DNA of 64,000 bases from JAEUHZ01 sp964552795 (lineage in GTDB: Bacteria; Planctomycetota; UBA1135; GCA-002686595), in contig CAZKIO010000006.1 of assembly GCA_964552795.1 (NCBI GenBank), positions 1 through 64,000 on the forward strand, in the 5' to 3' direction. This document shows positions 10,743 to 20,196 of the stretch, in pieces. Both the position numbers and the translations under genes were made by a program. Under the pieces are notes generated by a model. The model did not search any database. It saw nothing but the letters and a program-made list of their open reading frames with translations, and was not told where the DNA came from. Positions within the stretch are counted from its first letter, which is position 1. Every line of letters begins with the position of its first letter.

Positions 10743-10972
10743 CCGAACGCGCCCCGCAATGCACGCGCTGCCGCACGGAGATGGAGACGGGCTACATGCT
10801 CGACCGCGGCCACGGGAACTCCCCGAACCTCGCGCAGTGGGTCGAAGGCGCGCCCGAGAAGCACCGCGTCCTGGGCCTCTGGTTCGGCCTGAAGACCAAG
10901 GATCGCGACGTCCTCGAGGTGAGCACCTGGCGCTGCCCGCGCTGCGGACTGCTCGAGAGCTACGCGCGCTGA
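10739..10972 (+). CDS. Small zinc-ribbon protein (DUF6487-like)
   Basis: This 77-residue protein has two CxxC knuckles, CTRCRTEMETGYM near the N-terminus and CPRCGLLESYA at the C-terminus. Between them lies the WVEGAPEK...GLWFGLK...V...W segment, as in small uncharacterised zinc-ribbon proteins annotated DUF6487. The ATG overlaps the epimerase stop (ATGA), so translational coupling is likely. The cysteines would bind one zinc ion. No enzymatic function is evident; its conserved placement inside a propionate module could be tested in related genomes. Confidence 0.75.
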   Translation: MTERAPQCTRCRTEMETGYMLDRGHGNSPNLAQWVEGAPEKHRVLGLWFGLKTKDRDVLEVSTWRCPRCGLLESYAR

Positions 10973-10992
10973 ACCGCCCCCCCCGAAAGCAC

Positions 10993-12582
10993 ATGACCAC
11001 GAAGAACCCCAAACCCAGCGCACCTACCGCCAAGCCGACCGAGACCCCGCTCGAACGCCTGCAGCGCAAGCGCGAGGAGACGCTGCTCGGCGGCGGACCC
11101 GACCGCATCGCGGCGCAGCACAAGAAGGGCAAGCTCACGGCGCGCGAGCGCCTCGACTTCCTGGTCGACGAGGGCAGCTTCGTCGAGCTCGACCGCTTCG
11201 TGACGCACCGCTGCACCGACTTCGGCATGCAGGAGCAAGAGGTCGCCGGCGACGGCGTCGTCACCGGGCACGCGCTGATCGACGGCCGCCCCGTGTACCT
11301 GTTCAGCCAGGACTTCACCGTGCTGGGCGGGTCGCTGGGCGAGATGCACGCCGCCAAGATCTGCAAGGTCATGGACATGGCGCTGCGCGTCGGCGTCCCC
11401 GTGATCGGGCTCAACGACTCGGGCGGCGCGCGCATCCAGGAGGGCGTCGACTCGCTCGGCGGCTACGCCGAGATCTTCTGGCGCAACACGCAGGCCTCGG
11501 GCGTCGTGCCGCAGATCAGCGCGATCCTGGGGCCCTGCGCCGGCGGCGCGGTGTACAGCCCGGCGATCACGGACTTCATCCTGATGGTCGAGGGCACCTC
11601 GTACATGCACATCACGGGGCCCGACGTGGTCAAGACCGTGACGCACGAGGAGGTCACCAGCGAGGACCTGGGCGGCGCGACCGTGCACGCCGGGCGCTCG
11701 GGCGTGGCGCACTTCACGGCGCCCAGCGACAAGAGCGCGATGATGCTCTTGCGGCGGCTGCTCTCGTACCTGCCGCTCAACAACGCCGAGGATCCGCCGT
11801 TCGTCCCGACCGACGACCCGCACGACCGCCAGGACGCCGAGCTGGAGACGATCGTCCCGGCCGATCCGGGCAAGCCCTACGACATGAAGCGCGTGATCGA
11901 GTGCGTCGTCGACCGCGGCTCGTGGCTCGAGGTGCAGCCGGCCTGGGCGCAGAACCTGATCGTCGGCTTCGCGCGCCTGGGCGGCCGCGTGGTCGGCATC
12001 GTCGCCAACCAGCCGGCGGTGCTGGCCGGGTGCCTGGACATCGAGGCCTCGACCAAGGGCGCGCGATTCCTGCGCTTCTGCGACGCGTTCAACGTGCCGA
12101 TCGTGACCTTCGAGGACGTGCCCGGCTTCCTGCCCGGCACGGCGCAGGAGTACGGCGGCATCATCCGCCACGGCGCGAAGCTCCTGTATGCGTATTGCGA
12201 GGCGACCGTGCCCAAGCTGACGGTGATCACGCGCAAGGCCTACGGCGGCGCGTACGACGTCATGGGCAGCAAGCACGTGCGCGCCGACCTGAACCTGGCC
12301 TGGCCGGGCGCGATGGCGGCCGTGATGGGCGCCGCGGGCGCGGCGAAGATCATCTACCGGCGCGAGATCGAGAAGGCCGCCGACAAGGCCGCCTTCGAGG
12401 CCGAGAAGACGGCCGAGTACGAGCGGCTGTTCAACAACCCCTACAAGGCCGCCGCGCGCGGCTTCATCGACGACGTGATCGAGGCCGGCCGCACGCGGCC
12501 GATGCTGATCCGCGCGCTCGAGCTCCTGAAGACCAAGCACGAGAACCGGCCGGTGCGCAAGCACGGCAACATCCCGCTCTGA
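10993..12582 (+). CDS. Propionyl-CoA (acyl-CoA) carboxylase, carboxyltransferase beta subunit
   Basis: This 529-residue protein is a full-length biotin-dependent carboxyltransferase that moves CO2 from carboxybiotin to an acyl-CoA, probably propionyl-CoA. Family segments include GKLTARERLDFLVDEGSF, GDGVVTGHALIDGRPVYLFS, NDSGGARIQEGVDSLGGYAE, GPCAGGAVYSPAITDFI, GAKLLYAYCEATVPKLTVIT, RKAYGGAYDVMGSKH and WPGAMAAVMGAAGA. The oxyanion-hole glycines are present. It starts 20 nt after the zinc-ribbon gene. MmdA-type decarboxylases share the fold, but no membrane subunits are present nearby and the biotin carboxylase is close. Confidence 0.9.
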   Translation: MTTKNPKPSAPTAKPTETPLERLQRKREETLLGGGPDRIAAQHKKGKLTARERLDFLVDEGSFVELDRFVTHRCTDFGMQEQEVAGDGVVTGHALIDGRPVYLFSQDFTVLGGSLGEMHAAKICKVMDMALRVGVPVIGLNDSGGARIQEGVDSLGGYAEIFWRNTQASGVVPQISAILGPCAGGAVYSPAITDFILMVEGTSYMHITGPDVVKTVTHEEVTSEDLGGATVHAGRSGVAHFTAPSDKSAMMLLRRLLSYLPLNNAEDPPFVPTDDPHDRQDAELETIVPADPGKPYDMKRVIECVVDRGSWLEVQPAWAQNLIVGFARLGGRVVGIVANQPAVLAGCLDIEASTKGARFLRFCDAFNVPIVTFEDVPGFLPGTAQEYGGIIRHGAKLLYAYCEATVPKLTVITRKAYGGAYDVMGSKHVRADLNLAWPGAMAAVMGAAGAAKIIYRREIEKAADKAAFEAEKTAEYERLFNNPYKAAARGFIDDVIEAGRTRPMLIRALELLKTKHENRPVRKHGNIPL

Positions 12583-12625
12583 AGAGGGGCGTGCACGGCG
12601 CGCGCGGACCGGTTCCCGCGCGCCG

Positions 12626-13510
12626 TCAGCGCACCGGCGGCACCGCCAGCACGTCGGTGGGCGCCGCGCGCAGCGCGTAGTCGGCCACGCTGCCCAGGAG
12701 GAAGCGCTCGACGCCCTTGCGCGCGCGGGTGCCCATCGCGACGAGGTCCACTCCGCGGCGTCGCGCCTGGCGCAGGATGCCCTCGCGCGGCTCGTCCTCG
12801 ACGACCTCGACCTTGCAACGCGTCTTGCGCAGGCGCGCGGCCTTCACCAGCTTGTCGAGCGTGGCCTTCAGGGCCTCGAGCCGCTCCATCCGCTCCGGAT
12901 CGCGCGTGTCGGGCACGCCCGCGAAGTGCACGACGTGGTACTTGGCGCGCGGCGCGAACTCCTCGACCGCCGCCAGCACGCGCAGCCCGACGTCGGTGAG
13001 GTCGAGCGGGATCAGCACCTCCTTGTAGGGGCCCTTGACGCCCTGGCGCGCGAGCAGCACGGGCTGGGTGCCCGTGCGCAGCAGGCGCTCGGCCGTCGAG
13101 CCCAGGAGGAAGGACTCGATGCTGGCCCTGGGTCGATGCACCCCGGCCACGAGCAGGCGCGCGCGTTCGCGCTTGGCGACCGTGAGCAGCGAGCGGTGCG
13201 CCGGCCCGACGAGCACGCGGCGCTTGTCGGGTGCGATGCCGGCGCGCCCGATCCAGGTGTCGAGCTTGCTGGTGGCCTGCGCCGCGGAGGCACTCAGCGC
13301 CCGGCGGCCGTCGGTCACAGCCGGGCCGCCCAGGTGCGTGCCCCAGCCGGGGTGCACGGGCGCGCTGGCGCCGACCGTGCTGAAGTCGCCGGCGACGTGC
13401 ACCAGCACGAGCGGCGCGCCGAGTTGCTGCGCGAGCTGAGCCGCGCGCTGCGCCGCGATGCGGGACGGCGTCGACAGGTCGGTGCCGACGACGATCGGGG
13501 GGTGCTTCAC
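12626..13510 (-). CDS. Universal stress protein with two UspA domains
   Basis: This 294-residue protein has tandem Usp domains. The first starts IVVGTDLSTPSRIAAQRAAQ and the second KEVLIPLDLTDVGLRVLAAV. The ATP-binding signature G-x2-G-x9-G-S is complete in the second (GTRARKGVERFLLGSVADYA) and degenerate in the first (GVHRPRASIESFLLGSTAER). A GTG start at 13510 is chosen because GGAGG lies 8 nt upstream and the product then begins KHPPIVVGTDLS. The gene is antisense to the carboxylase genes and separates the beta subunit from the biotin carboxylase. Confidence 0.85.
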   Translation of the reverse strand: MKHPPIVVGTDLSTPSRIAAQRAAQLAQQLGAPLVLVHVAGDFSTVGASAPVHPGWGTHLGGPAVTDGRRALSASAAQATSKLDTWIGRAGIAPDKRRVLVGPAHRSLLTVAKRERARLLVAGVHRPRASIESFLLGSTAERLLRTGTQPVLLARQGVKGPYKEVLIPLDLTDVGLRVLAAVEEFAPRAKYHVVHFAGVPDTRDPERMERLEALKATLDKLVKAARLRKTRCKVEVVEDEPREGILRQARRRGVDLVAMGTRARKGVERFLLGSVADYALRAAPTDVLAVPPVR

Positions 13511-13718
13511 CAAGGGGGCCTCCTGATGCGTGGGGCCGGATCGCACGGATCCGGCGGGAAGAGCGGGGATTCCACCCGACCCTAGTCCGATCCGCGCCGC
13601 ACTTCGACCCATTCTCGGGCGCAGATGACCGCATCCGGAGTGCGCAGGCCGCCGCGCGGCGGGCCTCCGGCGACCCGCTGTGGCGACCGGCGTGGCGCTG
13701 TGCTTCCATGTCGCCCCT
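13511..13718. other. Divergent intergenic region between stress protein and biotin carboxylase
   Basis: No gene is seen. The GGAGG of the stress-protein gene lies next to 13510. Bases 13600-13718 probably hold the biotin carboxylase promoter, but no hexamer pair is convincing. Confidence 0.25.
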
Positions 13719-15232
<1,514 letters not shown>

Positions 15233-15236
<4 letters not shown>

Positions 15237-15748
15237 AGTACTTCGTGACCGTGAACGGCGCGCTGAACGAGGTCGAGGTGGTCGAGCGCCTGGGCCAGCT
15301 CGAGGTGCGCGTCGCCGGGAAGCCCTACGACTTCTCGTACACCGAGGTCGACGACCTGGGCCAGGTCGTGGTGATGCACGACGGCCAGACCTACGGCCTG
15401 TCGATCGAGGGCGGCGAGACGAAGGCCACGGTCACGCTGGCCGGCCACCGCTACGACGTCGAGATGGAGGACGAGCGCGAGCGCGCGGCGCACGCCGCCG
15501 AGCGCGCGGCCGGCGGCGGGGGAGGCGTGGTGACCGCCGTGATGCCGGGCGTCGTGGTCGAGCTCCTGGTCAAGAAGGGCGACGTCGTCGCCAAGGGCAC
15601 GCCGCTCTTGATCCTGACGGCCATGAAGATGCAGAACGAGATCGCCGCGGTCGCGGACGGCACCGTGCAGGAGCTGCACGTCGCGGCGGGTCAGGCCGTC
15701 GCGGCCGGTGCCAAGCTGGCCACGATCACCCCGCTCCCGCCCGCGTGA
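15233..15748 (+). CDS. Biotin carboxyl carrier protein of acyl-CoA carboxylase
   Basis: This 171-residue protein carries biotin between the carboxylase and carboxyltransferase. The C-terminal half is a biotinyl domain with the attachment motif LTAMKMQNEI, whose lysine is biotinylated. The N-terminal half has a beta-rich linking domain (KYFVTVNGALNEVEVVE) followed by a Glu/Ala-rich and Gly-rich hinge. The GTG start at 15233 overlaps the carboxylase stop, which fixes the start and implies coupled translation. Confidence 0.9.
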
Positions 15749-15750
15749 GC

Positions 15751-15756
15751 TAGGCT
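15751..15756 (+). promoter_or_regulatory. -10-like TAGGCT before the DUF1028 gene
   Basis: TAGGCT begins 2 nt after the stop of the biotin-carrier gene and 33 nt before the ATG at 15784. It resembles the other TANNNT elements of this window, so the DUF1028 gene probably has its own promoter. Confidence 0.4.
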
Positions 15757-15783
15757 TGGGGCGGGCCACGCCCCGACCCCCGC

Positions 15784-17310
15784 ATGCTCCGCCGCATCGC
15801 CTCCTCCCTGTGCGCCGTCCTCGTACTGGCGACCGCCGCGCGCGCGACCTGGTCGATCGTCGTCGTCAACCAGCGCACCGGCGAGGTCTGCGTGGCCTCG
15901 GCCACGTGCCTGAGCTCCTTCGACCTCAAGCGCGCGCTGTGCGTGCTGCGCGTGGGCGAGGGCGGCGCCGCGGCGCAGTCGGTGGTCGACACGACCGGCG
16001 CCAACCGCCAGCTCGTGTGGAACGAGCTCGCGAACGGCACGCCGCCGGACCAGATCCTGCAACTGCTCGCCCAGCAGGACACGCAGCACCAGCGGCGCCA
16101 GTACGGCATCGTCAGCCTGAGCGGCGGCGCGGCGACGTTCACGGGGACGTTGGCCGGCCAGGCGCGCCACGGCGTGACCGGCCAGAGCGGCGACCTCGTC
16201 TACGCGATCCAGGGCAACCTCCTGACGGGCGCGGCCGTCGTGACCGCCGCCGAGGCCGCGTTCCTGTCGGCGACCGGCGACCTGCCCGCGCGCGTGATGA
16301 CCGCGATGGTCGCGGCGCAGGCGCTGGGCGGCGACGGCCGCTGCTCGTGCCATCCCAGCCTGCCGACGTCCTGCGGCGTCCCGCCGCCGGCCTTCACGCT
16401 GTCCAGCGCGACGGCGTTCCTGGTCGTCGCACGCCTGGGCGACACCAACGGCACGTGTGACGGCACCGTCGGCTGCGCCAACGGCTCGTACTGGTGCGAT
16501 CTGCGCGAGATGAGCACGACCTTCGGCGACCCCGTGCTGCGCATCGCGAACACGCTGCTGCCCCTGTGGCGCGATTCGATCGCGGAATACGCCGATCAAC
16601 TGCTGACCCAGGTGCGGCCGGGCGCGACCGCGATCCCCGCCGACGGCATCGCGGCCGTCGACGTCGAGGTCGAGTTCCGCGACTCGCGCGGCATGCCCGT
16701 CGACACCACGTTCTTCAGCGGGGACCTGCTCGTCGAGGCGCTCGATCCGGGCGTTTCCGTCGCGGTCGCCGGCCCGGTCGCGAGCCTGGGTGCGGGACGC
16801 TACCGCTTCACGCTGACGTCCACCGGCAACGTCGGCCTGGGACGCTGGCGCCTCCACGCCGACTACCCGGGAGACCGGCGCATTCGCCTCTGGCCCGACC
16901 TCGAGCTGCGCGCGGATCCCGTGACGCCGCTGCACTGCGGCGTCGACGCGATCGGCGCGAGCACCGGCGGCACCGCGCCGCTGACGTTGAACGCCGGCGC
17001 GGCTTCGGCCGGCGCGCCGTACCTGGTCCTGGGCTCGTCCTCGGGGACGGCCCCGGGCATCACGTTCGGACAGCAGCACCTGCCGCTCAACCGCGACCGG
17101 TTCCTGATGCACAGCTTCCATCAGGCCGGATCGGCCGCGTTCCCCGCGACCAGCGGCGTGCTCGACGCCAACGGGCGCGCGCTGGCGGCATTCGCAGCCG
17201 CGCCGGGGCACCTCTCCGCGCTGGTGGGGCGGCGCATCGACTGGGCCGCGATCGTGCGCGGGCCCGCGGCGTTCGTCACGAACGTCGCCGGGTTCGACGT
17301 CGCGCCGTAG
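15784..17310 (+). CDS. Exported DUF1028 (Ntn-hydrolase-like) protein with C-terminal beta module
   Basis: This 508-residue protein starts with a signal peptide (MLRRIASSLCAVLVLATAARA). Residues about 23-260 match DUF1028: TWSIVVVNQRTGEVCVASA, GGAAAQSVVDTTG and HGVTGQSGDLVYAIQGNLL. Cytosolic DUF1028 proteins begin Thr-Phe-Ser-Ile-Val after Met removal; here signal cleavage after ARA would expose Thr-Trp-Ser-Ile-Val. That would make the same N-terminal threonine, a plausible Ntn nucleophile. Residues about 290-508 are beta-rich and end in a segment with STGGTAPLTLNAG, YLVLGSSSGTAPG, HLPLNRD and GVLDANGRALA, a layout that looks like a second type of C-terminal module on planctomycete secreted proteins. 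The substrate is unknown. Confidence 0.75.
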   Translation: MLRRIASSLCAVLVLATAARATWSIVVVNQRTGEVCVASATCLSSFDLKRALCVLRVGEGGAAAQSVVDTTGANRQLVWNELANGTPPDQILQLLAQQDTQHQRRQYGIVSLSGGAATFTGTLAGQARHGVTGQSGDLVYAIQGNLLTGAAVVTAAEAAFLSATGDLPARVMTAMVAAQALGGDGRCSCHPSLPTSCGVPPPAFTLSSATAFLVVARLGDTNGTCDGTVGCANGSYWCDLREMSTTFGDPVLRIANTLLPLWRDSIAEYADQLLTQVRPGATAIPADGIAAVDVEVEFRDSRGMPVDTTFFSGDLLVEALDPGVSVAVAGPVASLGAGRYRFTLTSTGNVGLGRWRLHADYPGDRRIRLWPDLELRADPVTPLHCGVDAIGASTGGTAPLTLNAGAASAGAPYLVLGSSSGTAPGITFGQQHLPLNRDRFLMHSFHQAGSAAFPATSGVLDANGRALAAFAAAPGHLSALVGRRIDWAAIVRGPAAFVTNVAGFDVAP

Positions 17311-17312
17311 CG

Positions 17313-18089
17313 CTACTTCAGGCCCAGCTTCTCGCGGCCGAGCGCCTCGAGCCGTTGCACGCCCTGCTCGTCGCCCAGCTCGCGCCCCAGCGCCAGCGCG
17401 GCGTCGAGCGCCGCCTTGGCGCGTTCCGTGGCCTTCATGTCGGCCGCGAGGCGCGCGACGGCGGCGCTGGCCTCGTACTCGTCGCCGACAAGCGAGAGCG
17501 CGCGCGCCACGAGGCGCACGCGGCTCCACGCGGCGAGAGCCGCCTCCTTCTCGCCCAGAACGTCGCGCGCGCGCGCCTCGGCCTCCCAGCCCATCTGCGC
17601 GCCCCACCAGTCGCCCAGCGGCGCGGCCAGCTCGCGGCAGCGCCGCGCGCTCTCGAGCGCGGCCCGCGCATCGCCCTTCTCGAGCGCCCCGCGCGCCTCG
17701 CGGTAGGCCTTCTGGCCGGCGCGGAAATCGGCGCGCTGGCGCTCGTCCCAGGCCACGAAGCTCGCGGCGTAGTCGAGGACGAAGGCGTGCCCGCAGGCGT
17801 CGGCCTGACGCGCGCCCCACAGCGCGCGCGCGTGCATCGAGGCGATCTTCTGCTCCTCCTGGGCGGTCAGCGCGCGCGCGCCGGCGTCCTCGCGCACCTT
17901 GAGGCTGCCTTCGAGGTCGGCGTCGATCACGGGCAGGACCGCTCCGCGCTGCGCGCGCCACAGCCCGCGGCACGCGGCCTCGTCCTGCGCCGCGGCGGCG
18001 GCGACGAAGGCCTTGCGCGCGTCCTCCACGGGCCGGGGCGCGAGGGTCGGGAGCAGCGTCGTGAGCGTCAGCGCGATGGTGGTCAGCAT
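17313..18089 (-). CDS. Exported TPR-like helical protein
   Basis: This 258-residue protein has an N-terminal hydrophobic segment (MLTTIALTLTTLLPTLAP) and then an all-helical, Ala/Glu/Arg-rich body. Repeats such as ARAALESARRCRELAAPLGD, AALAAWSRVRLVARALSLVG and AKAALDAALALGRELGDEQG match tetratricopeptide spacing. The stop lies 2 nt from the stop of the DUF1028 gene (convergent). The start is 24 nt from the divergent M20 peptidase start, so the two promoters overlap. It is probably a protein-interaction scaffold in the periplasm. Confidence 0.6.
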   Translation of the reverse strand: MLTTIALTLTTLLPTLAPRPVEDARKAFVAAAAAQDEAACRGLWRAQRGAVLPVIDADLEGSLKVREDAGARALTAQEEQKIASMHARALWGARQADACGHAFVLDYAASFVAWDERQRADFRAGQKAYREARGALEKGDARAALESARRCRELAAPLGDWWGAQMGWEAEARARDVLGEKEAALAAWSRVRLVARALSLVGDEYEASAAVARLAADMKATERAKAALDAALALGRELGDEQGVQRLEALGREKLGLK

Positions 18090-18100
18090 GGCCCACGATG

Positions 18101-18106
18101 TACCAT
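18101..18106 (+). promoter_or_regulatory. -10-like TACCAT, leaderless promoter of the M20 peptidase gene
   Basis: TACCAT ends 7 nt before the ATG at 18114, so transcription would begin at or next to the start codon. It lies in the 24-nt divergent gap between the M20 gene and the TPR-like gene. Confidence 0.45.
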
Positions 18107-18113
18107 CGCGCCG

Positions 18114-19127
18114 ATGTCCCGTCTCGTCTCGAACGTCAAGGACTGGGTCGCGATTCCGTCGGTCACCGGAGCGGAGTCCGACTACGGCGACGCGCTGGCC
18201 CGCGAATGCGAGCGCATCGGCCTCGCGGTGGAGCGCCAGGAGCTCGCGCCGGGCCGTTTCAACGTGCTGGCGCGCGGCGCGCGGCCGCGCGTGGTGCTGT
18301 GCACGCACATCGACACCGTGCCGGGCGATCTGGGCGTGCGCGAGGACCGCGAGCACGTGTTCGGCCGGGGCTCGTGCGACGCGAAGGGCCCGGCCGCGGC
18401 GATGCTCGCCGCCGTCGAGCGCCTGCTGGCCGCCGGCGAGGACCGCATCGGTTGCCTGTTCACGGTGGGCGAGGAGACCGACAGCGCCGGCGCCGCGCTC
18501 GCCAACGCGCGCCTCGCCGAGCCCTGGGAGCCGGCGTTCACCGTGATCGGCGAGCCGACCGGCAACCGGTTCGTCGAGGCCGGCAAGGGCATCTACAAGG
18601 TGCGCCTCACCGCGCGCGGCGAGGCCGGCCACAGCTCGCAGACGGTGGGACCGTCGGCGATCCACGAGCTGGTCGTGTGCGCGCACCGCCTGCTCGGCGA
18701 GCGCTGGGGCGAGCACCCGGTGCTGGGGCCGGGCACGCTGAACATCGGCATGATCCACGGCGGCGTCGCGCCGAACGTGGTCGCCGAGCACGCCGAGTGC
18801 GAAGTGCTCGTGCGCGCCGTCGAGCCGCCCGAGCGCGTCGCCGAACGCTTCGAACGCTGCCTCGGTCCCAACGTGCGCATCGAGAAGACGCACAAGGGCT
18901 TCGGGCCGGTCGAGTTCGTGCTGCCGCGCGGCGAGGAGGGGATCCCGGTCGCGTTCGGCACGGACGCGCCGCACATGCCGCGCTGGGGGCGCCCGCTGTT
19001 GTACGGTCCCGGTTCGATCCTCGACGCGCACACGGACCACGAGAAGGTCGGGAAGCGCGCGCTGGAGGAGGCCGCGGCGCGCTACGAGTCCGTGGCGCGC
19101 GAACTGATCGCGCGCCTCGGCGGCTAG
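18114..19127 (+). CDS. M20-family metallopeptidase (DapE/ArgE-like deacylase)
   Basis: This 337-residue protein is a dizinc amidohydrolase. It shows CTHIDTVPGD (metal His and catalytic Asp), GRGSCDAKGPAAAML (bridging Asp), FTVGEETDSAG (catalytic Glu pair), VIGEPTGN and GEAGHSSQ (dimerisation-domain His). The near-C-terminal LLYGPGSILDAHTDHEKV supplies the last metal His. Substrates in this family are acylated amino acids such as N-succinyl-diaminopimelate or N-acetylornithine. DapD lies 2 kb downstream on the same strand, which favours a DapE role, but two CHRD genes intervene and the specificity is not proven. Confidence 0.8.
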   Translation: MSRLVSNVKDWVAIPSVTGAESDYGDALARECERIGLAVERQELAPGRFNVLARGARPRVVLCTHIDTVPGDLGVREDREHVFGRGSCDAKGPAAAMLAAVERLLAAGEDRIGCLFTVGEETDSAGAALANARLAEPWEPAFTVIGEPTGNRFVEAGKGIYKVRLTARGEAGHSSQTVGPSAIHELVVCAHRLLGERWGEHPVLGPGTLNIGMIHGGVAPNVVAEHAECEVLVRAVEPPERVAERFERCLGPNVRIEKTHKGFGPVEFVLPRGEEGIPVAFGTDAPHMPRWGRPLLYGPGSILDAHTDHEKVGKRALEEAAARYESVARELIARLGG

Positions 19128-19137
19128 CGACCCGGCC

Positions 19138-19165
19138 TTGCGGCCCGGAGCCCCGTGGGTAGGCT
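19138..19165 (+). promoter_or_regulatory. Promoter of first CHRD gene (TTGCGG-N16-TAGGCT)
   Basis: TTGCGG (19138-19143) and TAGGCT (19160-19165) are spaced by 16 nt. The same arrangement precedes the tandem paralogue. A strong AGGAGG site at 19173-19178 follows, 7 nt before the ATG at 19186. Confidence 0.5.
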
Positions 19166-19185
19166 GAACCACAGGAGGCTCTCGC

Positions 19186-20103
19186 ATGCAACGGTTCCAA
19201 GGTCGGGCATCCACCTCGGTCGGTTCGGCGATCCTTGCGCTCGCGGCGCTCTCGTCCGGCACTCCAGCGCACGCTCAGCTCGTGCACACGCGCCTGGCGC
19301 GCATGGAAGGCGCGCAGGAAGTGCCGCCGGTCGTGACCACGGCCCGCGGCCTGTGCGCGTTCACGATCGACACGGTCGCCAACACGATCCAGTACCGGAC
19401 CGAGCATCTCTTCCTCAGCGCGCCCGAGACCGCCGCGCACATCCACGGTTTCGCAGCGCGCGGCGCGACCGCCGCACCACTGTTCTCCCTGCCGCCTGGG
19501 CCGGACAAGTGTGGAGTGCTGACCTTCACGGACGCGGAGGAGCCGGGCATCCTGGCCGGACTCGCCTACGTGAACATCCACTCGACGGCATTCCCCGGCG
19601 GCGAGATCCGCGGCCAGATCGACGACATGCCGGCGCACCAGCAACTGTGCTTCGGCGACGGCACGGGCCAGGTGTGCCCGTGCGGCAACTACAGCCCGGC
19701 GGGCGAGGAAGAGGGCTGCCTGAACTCCCTCGGAACCGGCGGCCGCCTGCGCGCCTACGGCGAGGCCCGGTTCTCGGCGGACACGCTCGTCCTGCACCAC
19801 TCGCGCGGGCCGGACAGCATGGTGCTCCTGTTCTCGGGTTCGACGGCGATCAACTCCGGCGGCGGCTCGGCGTTCGGCGATGGCAAGCGCTGCGTCACCG
19901 GTGGCGTCACGCGCCTGGGCATCAAGGCGGCGTGCGCGGGAATGGCGTACTGGCCGGGCCCGAACGAACCCGGGCTGAGTGGCTTCGTCAATTTCTCGTG
20001 GATCACCACCTACTACCAGGCCTGGTACCGCAACCCGGCCAACTTCTGCACGGCGAGCACGTTCAACTACTCGAACGCGATCGGCGTCGTCTGGGGGACC
20101 TAG
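19186..20103 (+). CDS. Secreted CHRD-domain protein with Cys-rich C-terminal module (paralogue 1)
   Basis: This 305-residue protein has a signal peptide ending APAHA-QLVHTRL. A CHRD domain follows (about residues 30-145): EGAQEVPPVVT, TIDTVANTIQY, TAAHIHGFA, AGLAYVNIHSTAFPGGEIRG. This fold is named after chordin and is common in secreted bacterial proteins of unknown role. Residues about 151-305 are the shared C-terminal module (CFGDG, CPCGN, GCLNS, FGDGKRC, WYRN, FCT), here more divergent, with an aromatic insertion before WYRN. The gene has its own promoter and AGGAGG site and is the first of a tandem pair. Confidence 0.85.
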   Translation: MQRFQGRASTSVGSAILALAALSSGTPAHAQLVHTRLARMEGAQEVPPVVTTARGLCAFTIDTVANTIQYRTEHLFLSAPETAAHIHGFAARGATAAPLFSLPPGPDKCGVLTFTDAEEPGILAGLAYVNIHSTAFPGGEIRGQIDDMPAHQQLCFGDGTGQVCPCGNYSPAGEEEGCLNSLGTGGRLRAYGEARFSADTLVLHHSRGPDSMVLLFSGSTAINSGGGSAFGDGKRCVTGGVTRLGIKAACAGMAYWPGPNEPGLSGFVNFSWITTYYQAWYRNPANFCTASTFNYSNAIGVVWGT

Positions 20104-20148
20104 ACCGGATCGCTCGCAGCCGCCGGGGGCACAGTCCCGCCGCCTACC

Positions 20149-20176
20149 TTGCGGCCCAGACGAGCGCGGATAGTGT
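20149..20176 (+). promoter_or_regulatory. Promoter of second CHRD gene (TTGCGG-N16-TAGTGT)
   Basis: TTGCGG (20149-20154) and TAGTGT (20171-20176) keep the 16-nt spacer of the upstream paralogue, and the flanking CCTTGCGGCCC string is also shared. The promoter was therefore duplicated with the gene. AGGAG precedes the ATG at 20197. Confidence 0.5.
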
Positions 20177-20196
20177 GGTGCGCAGGAGAGTCCACC

